Below are positions 48,245-57,133 of a stretch of DNA of 64,000 bases, piece by piece. This DNA is from Accumulibacter jenkinsii (GTDB lineage: Bacteria > Pseudomonadota > Gammaproteobacteria > Burkholderiales > Rhodocyclaceae), in assembly GCA_036625225.1 (NCBI GenBank), contig JAZKUF010000001.1:1364001-1428000 (forward strand). Direction: 5' to 3'. The notes below the pieces were generated by a model that saw only the letters and a list, made by a program, of their open reading frames with translations, did no database searches and was not told the origin of the DNA. The translations under genes were made by a program, and so were the position numbers. Position 1 is the stretch's first letter, and each line of letters opens with the position of its first letter.

Positions 48245-48373
48245 GAAGCAGACTTCCTGATTTCACGTCGGGCACTGCAGCCGCAGTGTGAGGCAGCTGT
48301 GAACAAAACCGGCAATTGACTGTACGAGCCCCACAGGCCGGTCGTGAAGCCATCGACGGGGGCCTCGTCATGG

Positions 48374-49168
48374 TCACGCGCCGGTCGGAAAAAGGGTCAT
48401 CTCGTCACTCAGCAACGCCGAAGTCTGACGAACGAAAAGAATGTCCACCTGCACCAGGACGCCGTCTCCCCGACGAGAAATGTCAAAGATCTCGTAAGCC
48501 CGAAAGCCACGCCCGTCCATCCACTCCACCACCTCGCGAAGCAGCGGACTTCCCTGGTTGTACGGCCAGAGGCTCACCTCCAGCAGCACGAAGTCGCTGC
48601 CGGCGAGCGCTGCAGTGGCGCCCTTGAGCACCTCCAGTTCATACCCCTGGACATCCAGCTTGAGCAGATCCGGGGGAGGCATCGCGTGCTTGACGATCAA
48701 CTCATCAATGGTCGTCACCGGCAAGGTCACGACGTGTCGGGGAATGTTCGAGTTTTCCGGCAGCACCGATGAACCGGTTCCCCCCGCTGCGTCGTCGAGC
48801 ACGACGAATGCCGCTTCCTTCATGCCGGGCGGGCCGACCAGCGCGCCCGCGAAGCGGATCCCGGAAGCCTCGTCGCAATACCGCTGCAGGGTGGCCGCAT
48901 GCTGCTGCTGGGGCTCGATCATCAACACCTCGGCGGCTGGAAAGACGCTTTTCAACAGGCGCGTCCAATGCCCCACACAGGCCCCCGCGTCGATCACGGA
49001 GCGCAGGCAGACGCCCCGCGAGCGGAGTACCAGCAGCCCGGAAAGCATTCCGGGCGCACCCAGTTCGTGGCACACCTCCGCCCAGCCGGCATCGGTCGAC
49101 AGGCGGCGTGCCGTGCGCAGCAGCATCCTCGATCCTCGCTCCCTGATAGCGCTGAGAAGATTGCTCAT
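48374..49168 (-). CDS. FkbM family methyltransferase
   Basis: A 264-residue SAM-dependent methyltransferase. SVIDAGACVGHWTRLL is motif I, EPQQQHAATLQ motif II, and LLKLDVQGYELEVLKGA (about 165-181) is the FkbM signature. FkbM proteins O-methylate polyketides and, in surface-polymer operons, sugars; that is the likely role here. AGGAAG precedes the ATG. The neighbouring upstream gene ends 12 nt before its start, so they are cotranscribed. Confidence 0.88.
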   Translation of the reverse strand: MSNLLSAIRERGSRMLLRTARRLSTDAGWAEVCHELGAPGMLSGLLVLRSRGVCLRSVIDAGACVGHWTRLLKSVFPAAEVLMIEPQQQHAATLQRYCDEASGIRFAGALVGPPGMKEAAFVVLDDAAGGTGSSVLPENSNIPRHVVTLPVTTIDELIVKHAMPPPDLLKLDVQGYELEVLKGATAALAGSDFVLLEVSLWPYNQGSPLLREVVEWMDGRGFRAYEIFDISRRGDGVLVQVDILFVRQTSALLSDEMTLFPTGA

Positions 49169-49180
49169 GAGAGGCTTCCT

Positions 49181-51739
49181 TCACTGAATAGGGGTATAGG
49201 TGACGGTGAGTTTTGGCCTGAGGCGGGGGTCAGTGGCGAATTCTCGGGTATAGAAGCGTTTGAGATTCCGGTTGCCGCCCACCGCGACGAGTCGCCAGCC
49301 AAAATTGGCCTGGCCTTGTGCCATCTGCTGGACACCGGCGCTGACGTCGACGTCCAGCCATCCCGGATTCCAGCCCACGCTGCCTTGTCCGTCGGCCGTG
49401 CCGAGGTAATCGCTTTGGGCGTTGCTGGCGCCGGCCGTAGCCCACGCAACACCGCTCAGCCGCTGCTGCCAGGTGGCCTGAGCTTCGTTCCAGTCGCGCA
49501 ACATCCGGTGGGCGCGATAGATATGGTCGTAGGCGGTGTACTTGTACAGACTCAGCGTTGCGGACTCGATCGTCGCGCCGTCAGGGATGGGTCCCCCCTC
49601 GGATTCGAAGATGGCAAAACGGACCAGATCGGCATAGGGCGCATCGGTAGACAACAGGTAGGCCTGGCTGCCAAGATTGCTGGTCGGGTGATACAAGGAG
49701 AGATAGGCGTCCCGCGTTCCCGCGTAGCCGTTGCTGCCGTCCTGCAGCGACAGCGTCGCTCCGGCAAGCGGCGGGCTGACGGTGACGGAAATCGGGACGG
49801 AGACACTGCTCAGCCCCAGGTTGTCGTAGGCGCGGGCCGACAGGATGTAGGAACCGGCGGCGCTGGCAGACCAGGCAACGGTGTAGGGTGACGAGAAAGA
49901 TTCGCCGATCTGCCTGTTTCCCTCGAAGAATTCCACCCTGGCAATCGAGCCATCGCCATCAAAGGCGTTGGCGCTGACCACGATGAAAGTGTCGAGGCTG
50001 ATGGTGGCGCCATTGGCCGGGCTCGCCAGGCTCACCACCGGTGGCTGGTTACTGCCGGCAAGGGTGATCGTCAAGGGAGGCGAAACGCCCATGCCGCCGA
50101 GATTGTCGGTCGCCTTGGCGACCAGGTTATAGCTGCCGATCGGCGGATTGATCCAGACCCACTCGTAGGGCGCCGACGAACTCTCCCCGAGTTTGTTCGA
50201 GCCGGCAAAGAATTCGACCCGGATCACCGTTCCATCGTTATCGAAGGCATTGGCGGTCAGCGTGACATTGCCTCCGGCGGCGATCGTCGCACCATTCGCT
50301 GGCGCCGTGAGATTCACGACCGGCAATTGATTGGCGCCGCTGGCCGGCTTGTACATCCAGACGTTGCCGAGAAAGCGGTCCTGCAGGCCGACGAAAACAC
50401 CGAGATCGGCAGCATACGCCCACTTGCCGAGAATGCCGGTGCCGTAGTCGCCGTTGGGCACCGCATCGCCTGGCGAGGGCGCCAGGGAGACCGTCCAGCC
50501 GGACGCTGCAGGCTCTGCTGGTGGCGTGATCGACCAGACGCGACCGTCTCCGCACCACAGCAGGTACTGGCGCAGGAGCGGGTCGAAGTCGAGAGCACAC
50601 TTCTTGAGAATCAGGCTGTTCGACTGCAAAAGCGGCAGCAGCACGCCGTCGGGATCGGAGAGCTTGACCACCACCTCATAGTTCTTGGCGCCCGGAGTCG
50701 CCGTGTTCCAGTATAACAGGGGATACTGATTGTTGCCGGTCCTGACGAAAAGCCTTTGTACCGGATCGAAGGCGCAGGTTGTTTCACCGGACGGCGAGCC
50801 ATAGTAGCCACCGATTCGCTCCCAGCTGTCCGCTGCCGGATTGGTGAGATCGTTGATCACATAGCGATACAGGTTGCGGGCCGTGCCGCCATTGATTGCG
50901 CTGACGTAGACCGTGTCCCGGCCCTGCTCTTCAGCGTAGGCCGTGCAGCCATTGACATGACTGGTGGGCAGCGAAGCACCGGCCAGATTCACCGTATGGT
51001 CCCGGTTCTGCCACATCTCGCCGCCGATGACCTCGGGATGTGGCGCGGCGCTCTGTGCGTGCGAACCGGTGGTTCCACCGACCTTGCCAGGGTCCGCACG
51101 TTCGGGATCAAAGAAGTACGGGCCGGTGTTTCTGCTCGTTGTCGCGCTCACCTGCCGCTTGAATTGCCCACCGGCGTTATAGACCGCTCCACCGAAAATC
51201 AGGAAGCGGTCGACGATCGGCAGGAAGATGTTGTTGTCGTAGGTATGGGCAGAACCGGGAGCGGCATCGGTGCCATCGATTGCGTGATAGTTGCCCAGCG
51301 TATCCTGGATGGGCTGGCTCGGCAACGATGCCCTTTCCCACATCCGGGTGCTTGCCCGCCAGCGGTAGACATCATTACCCGAGTAATTGGCGTGCCCGCC
51401 GCCATAAAGCCACAGATCGGCCCGGTTCGTATCCCATGCAAAACTGCTCCAGGCGCCGATGATCTTGCTCGGATCATGCGCACCGAGCGGACGCAGATCG
51501 GCCGGAGTCCACACATCGATATAGTTGTTCAGGTTCGCCCGCAGCCAGTGGCCCTCGGGAATTGACGCGATGAGCGCCCTGATCTCGGCCAGGCCTTGCG
51601 CATCACTGGCGGCAGTCGGATCGGCGGTTTCGCCGATCGCTACGCTGGCAACGACGCCGGAAAACAGCGCCAGCAACAGCCGGGAAGCCAACGATCGCAA
51701 GCACCTCTGCCCCCCCACAACAAGTGCACCCTTCTTCAT
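49181..51739 (-). CDS. Secreted beta-propeller/Ig-like/DNRLRE-domain protein
   Basis: An 852-residue exported protein. A signal-like N-terminus (residues about 15-36) is followed by a roughly 400-residue region with kelch-like blades (AWDTNRADLWLYGGGHANY, VDRFLIFGGAVYNAGG), two Ig-like repeats of about 90 residues (VVNLTAPANGATI and VVSLASPANGATI, each with FDNDGT or FDGDGS and VEFF), and a C-terminal DNRLRE domain (YAGTRDAYLSLYHPTSNLGS, then RDWNEAQATWQQRLSG). No PEP-CTERM anchor is present. It may bind or hold the exopolysaccharide outside the cell, by inference only. AGGAGA precedes the ATG. Confidence 0.82.
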   Translation of the reverse strand: MKKGALVVGGQRCLRSLASRLLLALFSGVVASVAIGETADPTAASDAQGLAEIRALIASIPEGHWLRANLNNYIDVWTPADLRPLGAHDPSKIIGAWSSFAWDTNRADLWLYGGGHANYSGNDVYRWRASTRMWERASLPSQPIQDTLGNYHAIDGTDAAPGSAHTYDNNIFLPIVDRFLIFGGAVYNAGGQFKRQVSATTSRNTGPYFFDPERADPGKVGGTTGSHAQSAAPHPEVIGGEMWQNRDHTVNLAGASLPTSHVNGCTAYAEEQGRDTVYVSAINGGTARNLYRYVINDLTNPAADSWERIGGYYGSPSGETTCAFDPVQRLFVRTGNNQYPLLYWNTATPGAKNYEVVVKLSDPDGVLLPLLQSNSLILKKCALDFDPLLRQYLLWCGDGRVWSITPPAEPAASGWTVSLAPSPGDAVPNGDYGTGILGKWAYAADLGVFVGLQDRFLGNVWMYKPASGANQLPVVNLTAPANGATIAAGGNVTLTANAFDNDGTVIRVEFFAGSNKLGESSSAPYEWVWINPPIGSYNLVAKATDNLGGMGVSPPLTITLAGSNQPPVVSLASPANGATISLDTFIVVSANAFDGDGSIARVEFFEGNRQIGESFSSPYTVAWSASAAGSYILSARAYDNLGLSSVSVPISVTVSPPLAGATLSLQDGSNGYAGTRDAYLSLYHPTSNLGSQAYLLSTDAPYADLVRFAIFESEGGPIPDGATIESATLSLYKYTAYDHIYRAHRMLRDWNEAQATWQQRLSGVAWATAGASNAQSDYLGTADGQGSVGWNPGWLDVDVSAGVQQMAQGQANFGWRLVAVGGNRNLKRFYTREFATDPRLRPKLTVTYTPIQ

Positions 51740-51830
51740 TTCGCATCTCCTGGTTACTGTTCAGTCTTTCCGGGGGGCACGTACCGCCCCGTCCCGGAGG
51801 AATGGCAGGCCGCAGCCTTGACCATTTGCT

Positions 51831-52628
51831 CTAGCGCTCCTGCTCGACGCTCTCGGCAGGGTTTGCGGTGCTGGTCGCCGGCGCGGCAGTCGCCTCGTCC
51901 ACGGGCGGTGGCTCGCCTTTTTCATCGGCCTCTGCTGCTGGCGCTGGTGGTTTGCTTTTGGCCGCGACCTCCGAGGGATTCCCGCCAAGCAGACGGTAGA
52001 GATCGCGCAGGGTTCGAGAATCCGGACTGTGCTCGAGGCCGGACTTGACGATTGCCTTCGCTTCAGCCTTCTTGCCGAGGTAGATGAGGAATTCTGCCCA
52101 GGCCGAATAAGCCGGCCAGTAATCGGGTTTCAGCGCCCGCGCTCGGGCGAAGGATCTGTTGGCGTCATTGGGGCGGGAACGGAGTAACTCCACCTCTCCC
52201 TTGCGCGTCAGGATCTCCGGCAGCAGCACGAAATTCGGATCGGCATGCTCGAGGACGTAATCATAATCAGCGATGATCGTCCCCAGTAGATAATCTCTTT
52301 CTCGCCGGGGGGTGCCACTGCGCAGGGCACGCTGCAGGTTGATCTGCCCCCAGCAATAGTGGTGGATGGCGTGAAAGGAACGTCTGCCCAGTCGCGCCGC
52401 CCACTGTTGCCCTTCTGGCGTCCGCTCATAGTTGGTGCCAAAGCCTTGAGCGGACGCGCAGTAGCGAGGGATCAAAGCCATCTCCTCTTTCGTGATCCCG
52501 GCAGGGTGGAGGGCCAGAGCGTTGATCGGCAGACTGATCACGACTGAAGCCAGCGCAAGACGCAGGACAGTGAGAGCGTGGAAACACAGAGCGTGGGAGC
52601 ATCTTCCAGAGCGGACGTGCGCAGGCAT
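51831..52628 (-). CDS. Secreted tetratricopeptide-repeat protein
   Basis: A 265-residue protein with a hydrophobic export segment (RLALASVVISLPINALALHPAG, about residues 22-43 from the chosen ATG) and a helical repeat region (about 100-200) with TPR-like features such as ARALKPDYWPAYSAWAEFLIYLGKKAEA. The tail is Ala/Pro/Glu-rich. Similar TPR proteins occur in exosortase-type exopolysaccharide loci, where the role is unclear. The ATG at 52628 follows AGGAAG; the longer frame upstream overlaps the glycosyltransferase stop. Confidence 0.72.
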   Translation of the reverse strand: MPAHVRSGRCSHALCFHALTVLRLALASVVISLPINALALHPAGITKEEMALIPRYCASAQGFGTNYERTPEGQQWAARLGRRSFHAIHHYCWGQINLQRALRSGTPRRERDYLLGTIIADYDYVLEHADPNFVLLPEILTRKGEVELLRSRPNDANRSFARARALKPDYWPAYSAWAEFLIYLGKKAEAKAIVKSGLEHSPDSRTLRDLYRLLGGNPSEVAAKSKPPAPAAEADEKGEPPPVDEATAAPATSTANPAESVEQER

Positions 52629-52657
52629 TTCGGTCTTCTTCCTGTAGGTGGGTAGAG

Positions 52658-53854
52658 TTACTCGGCACGACCCAGAACGAGTCGGGCGGCTCCCCGAGCG
52701 ACGTTTCTCGCATTGCACATGACTCGCTGGCGCAGCGAAACCGTCGGCAGGCTGACCGAAGCTGAGGCAATCGCGCGATAGTGTTCAAGATACCGGCGTT
52801 TGAGCAGCGCCAGGTCGTAGTGGTCGAGGACGATCTGTCGGCTGCGTCGCCCCAGCGCTGCCAGCGTCGCCCGATCGGTGTCGCGCAGCGCACTGGTGAG
52901 AGCACCTTGCTTGCTCATGTCGATGAAGATGCCTTCCTTGACGATCGCACGCTGATTGCGGTGATTGGTGCAGATCACGGGCAGGCCCATGGCCATCGCT
53001 TCGATATAGACAATTCCGAAGGTTTCAAAGATCGAACCAAGCGTAAAAACGTCGGCAGCAGCATAAACCTGGGGCAGTTCGGCATGCTGAACCTTGGTGA
53101 AGACAATCCTCTCGCCCATCAGGCGGCGACCGAGCGCCTTGATCTCGTCGGTGTCAGCGGTTTCCTGACCCACGACCAGCAGACAGGCGTCCTTGACCGC
53201 AGCGACTTCCTTGACGACATGATCCATCCGCTTGTGTCCGTAAGACACGGCACCGACACTGACCACCACCAGCGCGTCATCGGGAAAGCCATAACGGGGC
53301 CGCAGATCGGAAACGACCTGCGGGTGGAACAGACTGACATCGACGCCATGCGGGATGAGGAATGACTTTCCCCTGGCACTATACGAGAGATTGAGTTCGG
53401 TATGCTCCTGAACGAAATCACAGGGCGGCAGATCCCGGGCGGGAATCGCGCCACCGTTCGAGAACAGGATTTTCGGTGTCGTCCGGAAAAGGTGGCGCTT
53501 GTCGTGAATGATGGTGCACACCTCGCGTTCGAGACAATGGATGATCTCGAACTCTCCTTCGATCAACGGCTTGAGCGCCGCGTAGGCAAAGGTCTCGGCC
53601 TCGATCCGGCTACGCTCTTCCTGCCTGACTGAAGCCGCCCATTTTTCCGAAGCCGCGACATGAACATGATCCAGACAGGGAGCGTTGCGCGGGAGGTTGT
53701 CGACCACCACCTCTCGCGACGCGGCTTCGCCCCCTCCCTTGAAGAGCGTGAGGTCTACCGAGTCTCCCAGGAGAGTGAAGAGATCGCGGGCAAACACTTC
53801 ATGTCCCCGATAGACGTTGCCCAGGCCAGAACACAATAGTGCGATTTTCATCAT
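52658..53854 (-). CDS. Glycosyltransferase family 4
   Basis: A 398-residue retaining glycosyltransferase of the GT-B fold. The N-terminal domain begins MMKIALLCSGLGNVYRGHEVF; the donor-binding C-terminal half shows VSVGAVSYGHKRMDHVV, the acidic SIFETFGIVYIEAMAMGLPVI (EX7E motif), and closing helices. It would transfer a sugar onto a polyprenyl-linked oligosaccharide at the inner membrane. Donor and acceptor are not readable. It lies between the TPR protein and the family 2 glycosyltransferase in the same operon. Confidence 0.88.
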   Translation of the reverse strand: MMKIALLCSGLGNVYRGHEVFARDLFTLLGDSVDLTLFKGGGEAASREVVVDNLPRNAPCLDHVHVAASEKWAASVRQEERSRIEAETFAYAALKPLIEGEFEIIHCLEREVCTIIHDKRHLFRTTPKILFSNGGAIPARDLPPCDFVQEHTELNLSYSARGKSFLIPHGVDVSLFHPQVVSDLRPRYGFPDDALVVVSVGAVSYGHKRMDHVVKEVAAVKDACLLVVGQETADTDEIKALGRRLMGERIVFTKVQHAELPQVYAAADVFTLGSIFETFGIVYIEAMAMGLPVICTNHRNQRAIVKEGIFIDMSKQGALTSALRDTDRATLAALGRRSRQIVLDHYDLALLKRRYLEHYRAIASASVSLPTVSLRQRVMCNARNVARGAARLVLGRAE

Positions 53855-53890
53855 TCATTCCATCCCGCGCGAATGCGCAACCGATTGGAG

Positions 53891-54841
53891 TCACGCAAGG
53901 GTTGTTGGTGATTTCCCGCCTGCCAGAAAAGGCAGCAAAGTCCTGATGAGGATCTTCCAGCCGCCCGCATGCCACACATCGGCGCGCAGGGCCAGGCGCG
54001 CCGCCTGTTGCGCATGGCTGAGGTTGCCGGCATAGAAGTGTGCGCTCGCGAAGTCGATCCAGCTGTTGGCCAGGGCGCGATCGACATCGCCTTTGCGGGC
54101 CATCGCACCGTCCGGAGAAGCGTAGCCCCAACGCTCGAGCGCACGCTGGACGACCAGATTGCGATAGTTTTCTCGTGGCACGGATCGGGTAATACTCGCT
54201 GGATGCATCCGATACAGGGCATACGGACGCGCCACCCGCAGAATCTGCGTCAGCTGCGAAGCGCGCAGCCACAGATCATAGTCTTCACCGATGCGCAGCG
54301 TCTGATCGAAGTCGCCCACCTCTGAAAGCAGCGAGCGGTGCACCAGCACGGTCGACGTCCATACCACGCAATCGAGGAGCAACTGCGGGTAAATCCAGCC
54401 GCTGGCGCCAGACCAGCGGTCAGCCGGCTGAGATTGCAGCGCGGCGAGGACTTCGACCGCCGGCGAAGGCTCGGTGCTGTTCCAGACCTCCCATGCGGTG
54501 TAGGACATCCGGCATCCCGGTATCTTCTTGAGCAGATCCATTTGCGCCTGCAGCTTGCCGGGCAACCAGATATCGTCGGCATCGAGGAAGGCGATCCAGT
54601 CCCCTCGGGCAGACCGGATGCCGGTATTGCGCGCGGCGGCAACGCCCTGGTTGGCCTGCCGGATCAGCCTCGCCTCGGGAAAGGTGTCGCTCACGAGTTC
54701 GGCCGATCGGTCCGACGAGCCATCGTCAACCACCACGATCTCCAGATCACGCCAGTCCTGGGCCTGCACCGAGCGAATCGCCGCCGCAAGGTAAGGCTCG
54801 GCATTGAAGCAGGGAATGACGACGGAAATGCTGTCTTTCAT
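53891..54841 (-). CDS. Glycosyltransferase family 2
   Basis: A 316-residue inverting glycosyltransferase of the GT-A fold. MKDSISVVIPCFNAEPYLAA opens the nucleotide-binding domain, followed by VVVDDGSSDRS and WIAFLDADDIWLPGKL with the DxD metal site (about residue 90). The sugar is unknown. The ATG at 54841 is the family start, five bases after the deacetylase stop; a longer frame to 54976 overlaps that gene and is rejected. Confidence 0.88.
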   Translation of the reverse strand: MKDSISVVIPCFNAEPYLAAAIRSVQAQDWRDLEIVVVDDGSSDRSAELVSDTFPEARLIRQANQGVAAARNTGIRSARGDWIAFLDADDIWLPGKLQAQMDLLKKIPGCRMSYTAWEVWNSTEPSPAVEVLAALQSQPADRWSGASGWIYPQLLLDCVVWTSTVLVHRSLLSEVGDFDQTLRIGEDYDLWLRASQLTQILRVARPYALYRMHPASITRSVPRENYRNLVVQRALERWGYASPDGAMARKGDVDRALANSWIDFASAHFYAGNLSHAQQAARLALRADVWHAGGWKILIRTLLPFLAGGKSPTTLA

Positions 54842-54845
54842 GGGT

Positions 54846-55823
54846 TCAATGCGCCCTCTGTTCCGCTCGCCTGCGCGAGCTTTGCCACAGGTTCTGGACA
54901 AGTCTTGCACCAAAGCGCAAACGGGTTCGATCCCAGGGGGTGAAACGGGGCAGTTGCATGCGGTCGCATTGCACATCCGCCACTCCCCAAGCGGTCGTCA
55001 CCGCAGCGTCGAAATCCAGTCCGCGAATGATTTCGGCGTCGGCTGCACGATAATCGACATCCGGTTTTCCATTGGGGTAGGCGAAAAGCCCGACCCGCTC
55101 CTGGATCAGGGACTCCAGGAATTGTTTGCTCTCGCGCGCCTCGTTCAACACGGCATCGGCATTCAGCCGGGCAAGGATCGGGTGCGTGACGGTGTGCGCA
55201 CCGATCAGCATGCCCGCACCGCGCATGCCCCTGACCTGCTCCGAGGTCAGCATGAGATCGGCTGGCAGGCCGGTGGCAGCGACGGTGGCAACGTACTCGA
55301 CGGCCTTGAGACGTGCCGGCAGGTCGCGGTACTTGACCTCATTCAGAATGCTCAGGATGGCCTGACGAATGGCCACGGCCGAATTCAGTTCGTGCACTCC
55401 CAGGCCCTCGTCAGAAAGATCCAGCCGCGATTTTCGACAGTTGCGAACCGCCTCGACCACGGTGTCGTTCCACATTCGTCCGCCATCCAGATAGCCGGTG
55501 GCAATGAAGAAGGTGGCGGTCAGGCCATGCTGGCGGAGAATCGGCATCGCGACCGTACAGTTGTCCGCATAACCGTCGTCAAAGGTGATGGCTGCCGCCC
55601 GCGCCGGCAGCGTCTGGCTGGCGAGCCGGGCGATCGCCTGGTCGAGGGGCAGGACATTGAACCATGTCTTGAGCCATCGGACCGTGCGCTCGAACGTCAG
55701 CGCATCGAGATCCCAGTTCAGGATCGGGTCCGGCTGCGACAGCACCCGATGAAAAATCAGGATCGAGAGTCGTCCACCGCGCCCACCGGGAGAGAGCGTG
55801 TGAGCCAGGGTCTTGACGATCAT
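54846..55823 (-). CDS. Polysaccharide deacetylase (NodB domain)
   Basis: A 325-residue carbohydrate esterase family 4 protein. LSILIFHRVL, AITFDDGYADN (Asp82, Asp83), IGAHTVTHPIL with the zinc histidines, and GLFAYPNGKPDVD are the expected motifs. In exosortase-type loci such enzymes remove N-acetyl groups from the polymer or a precursor. Its ATG overlaps the O-ligase stop by four bases. No signal peptide is evident, which raises the possibility that it acts before export. Confidence 0.88.
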   Translation of the reverse strand: MIVKTLAHTLSPGGRGGRLSILIFHRVLSQPDPILNWDLDALTFERTVRWLKTWFNVLPLDQAIARLASQTLPARAAAITFDDGYADNCTVAMPILRQHGLTATFFIATGYLDGGRMWNDTVVEAVRNCRKSRLDLSDEGLGVHELNSAVAIRQAILSILNEVKYRDLPARLKAVEYVATVAATGLPADLMLTSEQVRGMRGAGMLIGAHTVTHPILARLNADAVLNEARESKQFLESLIQERVGLFAYPNGKPDVDYRAADAEIIRGLDFDAAVTTAWGVADVQCDRMQLPRFTPWDRTRLRFGARLVQNLWQSSRRRAEQRAH

Positions 55824-57133
55824 GTCGGGGGCCTGGGCAGCAACGGCGCGACAGGCAAAGGGTCGGCAGCGACTGCAGCACTGTCCGCCGCCGGCTGCGC
55901 CACGCTTTCCCGCAGCCAGCGCTGAGTGATGACCACGATGACCATGAGATTGTAGGGCAGGTCGAAATAGGCCAGTTGCAGGAAAGCGCCCCCCGCCAGA
56001 TAGCCGACCATGGAGACCTGGCACATCCCGGCCAGCGCATGCGCCCACGCCACCTCCGGTCGATTTCTCGCCTCCCTGCGGATCCGGGCAGCTGCCCGGA
56101 AGGTCAACCACCACAACAGCAGGAACAGCAACAGGCCGGGATAACCATGTTCACCGAGCATCGAGAAGTAGATGCTATGGGCTACAGGTGTACCGACTTT
56201 TTCTTCTGGCGCATACAAGGCGTAATTGAGCGGCGTATACAGGTCAAACCCCCCCCCCAGCAGGCGATGGTTGGCCACATTGAAGCAGAAACGCCAGGCA
56301 CCCAGTCGGTTGAGGGCAGAAGAATCCTCCTGGTAGGTCTCGATGGTCCGCATGCGATCCTCCCAAGCCTGCGACATCAGGGCGAGCATGCCGGTGGCGA
56401 CGAGGGCGATCACGATTCCGTTGACCACCTTGCGCTCCGACCGATACCACAGCACCAGGGTCATGGCGATGATCGCCACGAAGGCACCGCGTGATTGCGA
56501 CCCCAGGACCGAGATCGCGCAGAGCAGCAACAAGGCAAGCAAGCCGAGGCGCACCAGCCGCCGGGTGGCAACGATGCGCAGATAGTTGATCAGCGGGATG
56601 GCCATGATGACCGCGACAGCGAGCGCATTGTTGTCCTCGATGAAGCTGCCGGGAGGGCCCCATACCCGGCTGCCGCCGCCGGTCATGATGGTGAAGATGC
56701 CGCCCTTGAAGCCATAGAAGCCGATCGACAAGATGATGATCCAGATGAACACCTCGATATGTTTACGCGACTGCAGCGCCAGCACGGCGACAATGGTCAT
56801 GATCTGGATTTTCATCACCTTGTTGAGCTGCGTTGCCGAACCCGCCGGATCGATGGCAAAGACCGTCGTCACACACATCCACGCCACCATCAGCAGGAGG
56901 ACGACGACCGGCGGCGTCCACTCCATGCGCAGCCGGTCGCGCGTGATGACCAGCGAAAGCAGCGCCGCGCCGGCGGCCACGGCGGCAATCGGCGCGCTGT
57001 GGATGAAGCCGAAAGCCAGGCGGTGGGGACTCATGACGCTGATCCAGGTCCACAGCATGACCGCGACCCACGTATGACGAATCGCGAACGGCACGCTGGC
57101 GAGGACGATCGCGAGAATCAGCAGGTCACGCAT
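55820..57133 (-). CDS. Exosortase-A-associated O-glycosylation ligase
   Basis: A 437-residue membrane protein with 10-12 hydrophobic segments and a large periplasmic loop. MRDLLILAIVLASVPFAIRH opens it and WGPPGSFIEDNNALA, LGSQSRGAFVAI and VAHSIYFSMLGEHGYPG mark the Wzy/WaaL-like fold; the sequence fits TIGR03097 (putative O-glycosylation ligase, exosortase A system-associated). It would polymerise or ligate the repeat unit in the periplasm. The start overlaps the upstream CapK-like gene by 8 nt and precedes the deacetylase. Confidence 0.85.
   Translation of the reverse strand: MRDLLILAIVLASVPFAIRHTWVAVMLWTWISVMSPHRLAFGFIHSAPIAAVAAGAALLSLVITRDRLRMEWTPPVVVLLLMVAWMCVTTVFAIDPAGSATQLNKVMKIQIMTIVAVLALQSRKHIEVFIWIIILSIGFYGFKGGIFTIMTGGGSRVWGPPGSFIEDNNALAVAVIMAIPLINYLRIVATRRLVRLGLLALLLLCAISVLGSQSRGAFVAIIAMTLVLWYRSERKVVNGIVIALVATGMLALMSQAWEDRMRTIETYQEDSSALNRLGAWRFCFNVANHRLLGGGFDLYTPLNYALYAPEEKVGTPVAHSIYFSMLGEHGYPGLLLFLLLWWLTFRAAARIRREARNRPEVAWAHALAGMCQVSMVGYLAGGAFLQLAYFDLPYNLMVIVVITQRWLRESVAQPAADSAAVAADPLPVAPLLPRPPT

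Noticed and set aside
49181..51739. PEP-CTERM sorting signal on the DNRLRE protein
   Set aside because: The C-terminus ends in a beta-strand-like TVTYTPIQ with no Pro-Glu-Pro, membrane helix or basic tail.
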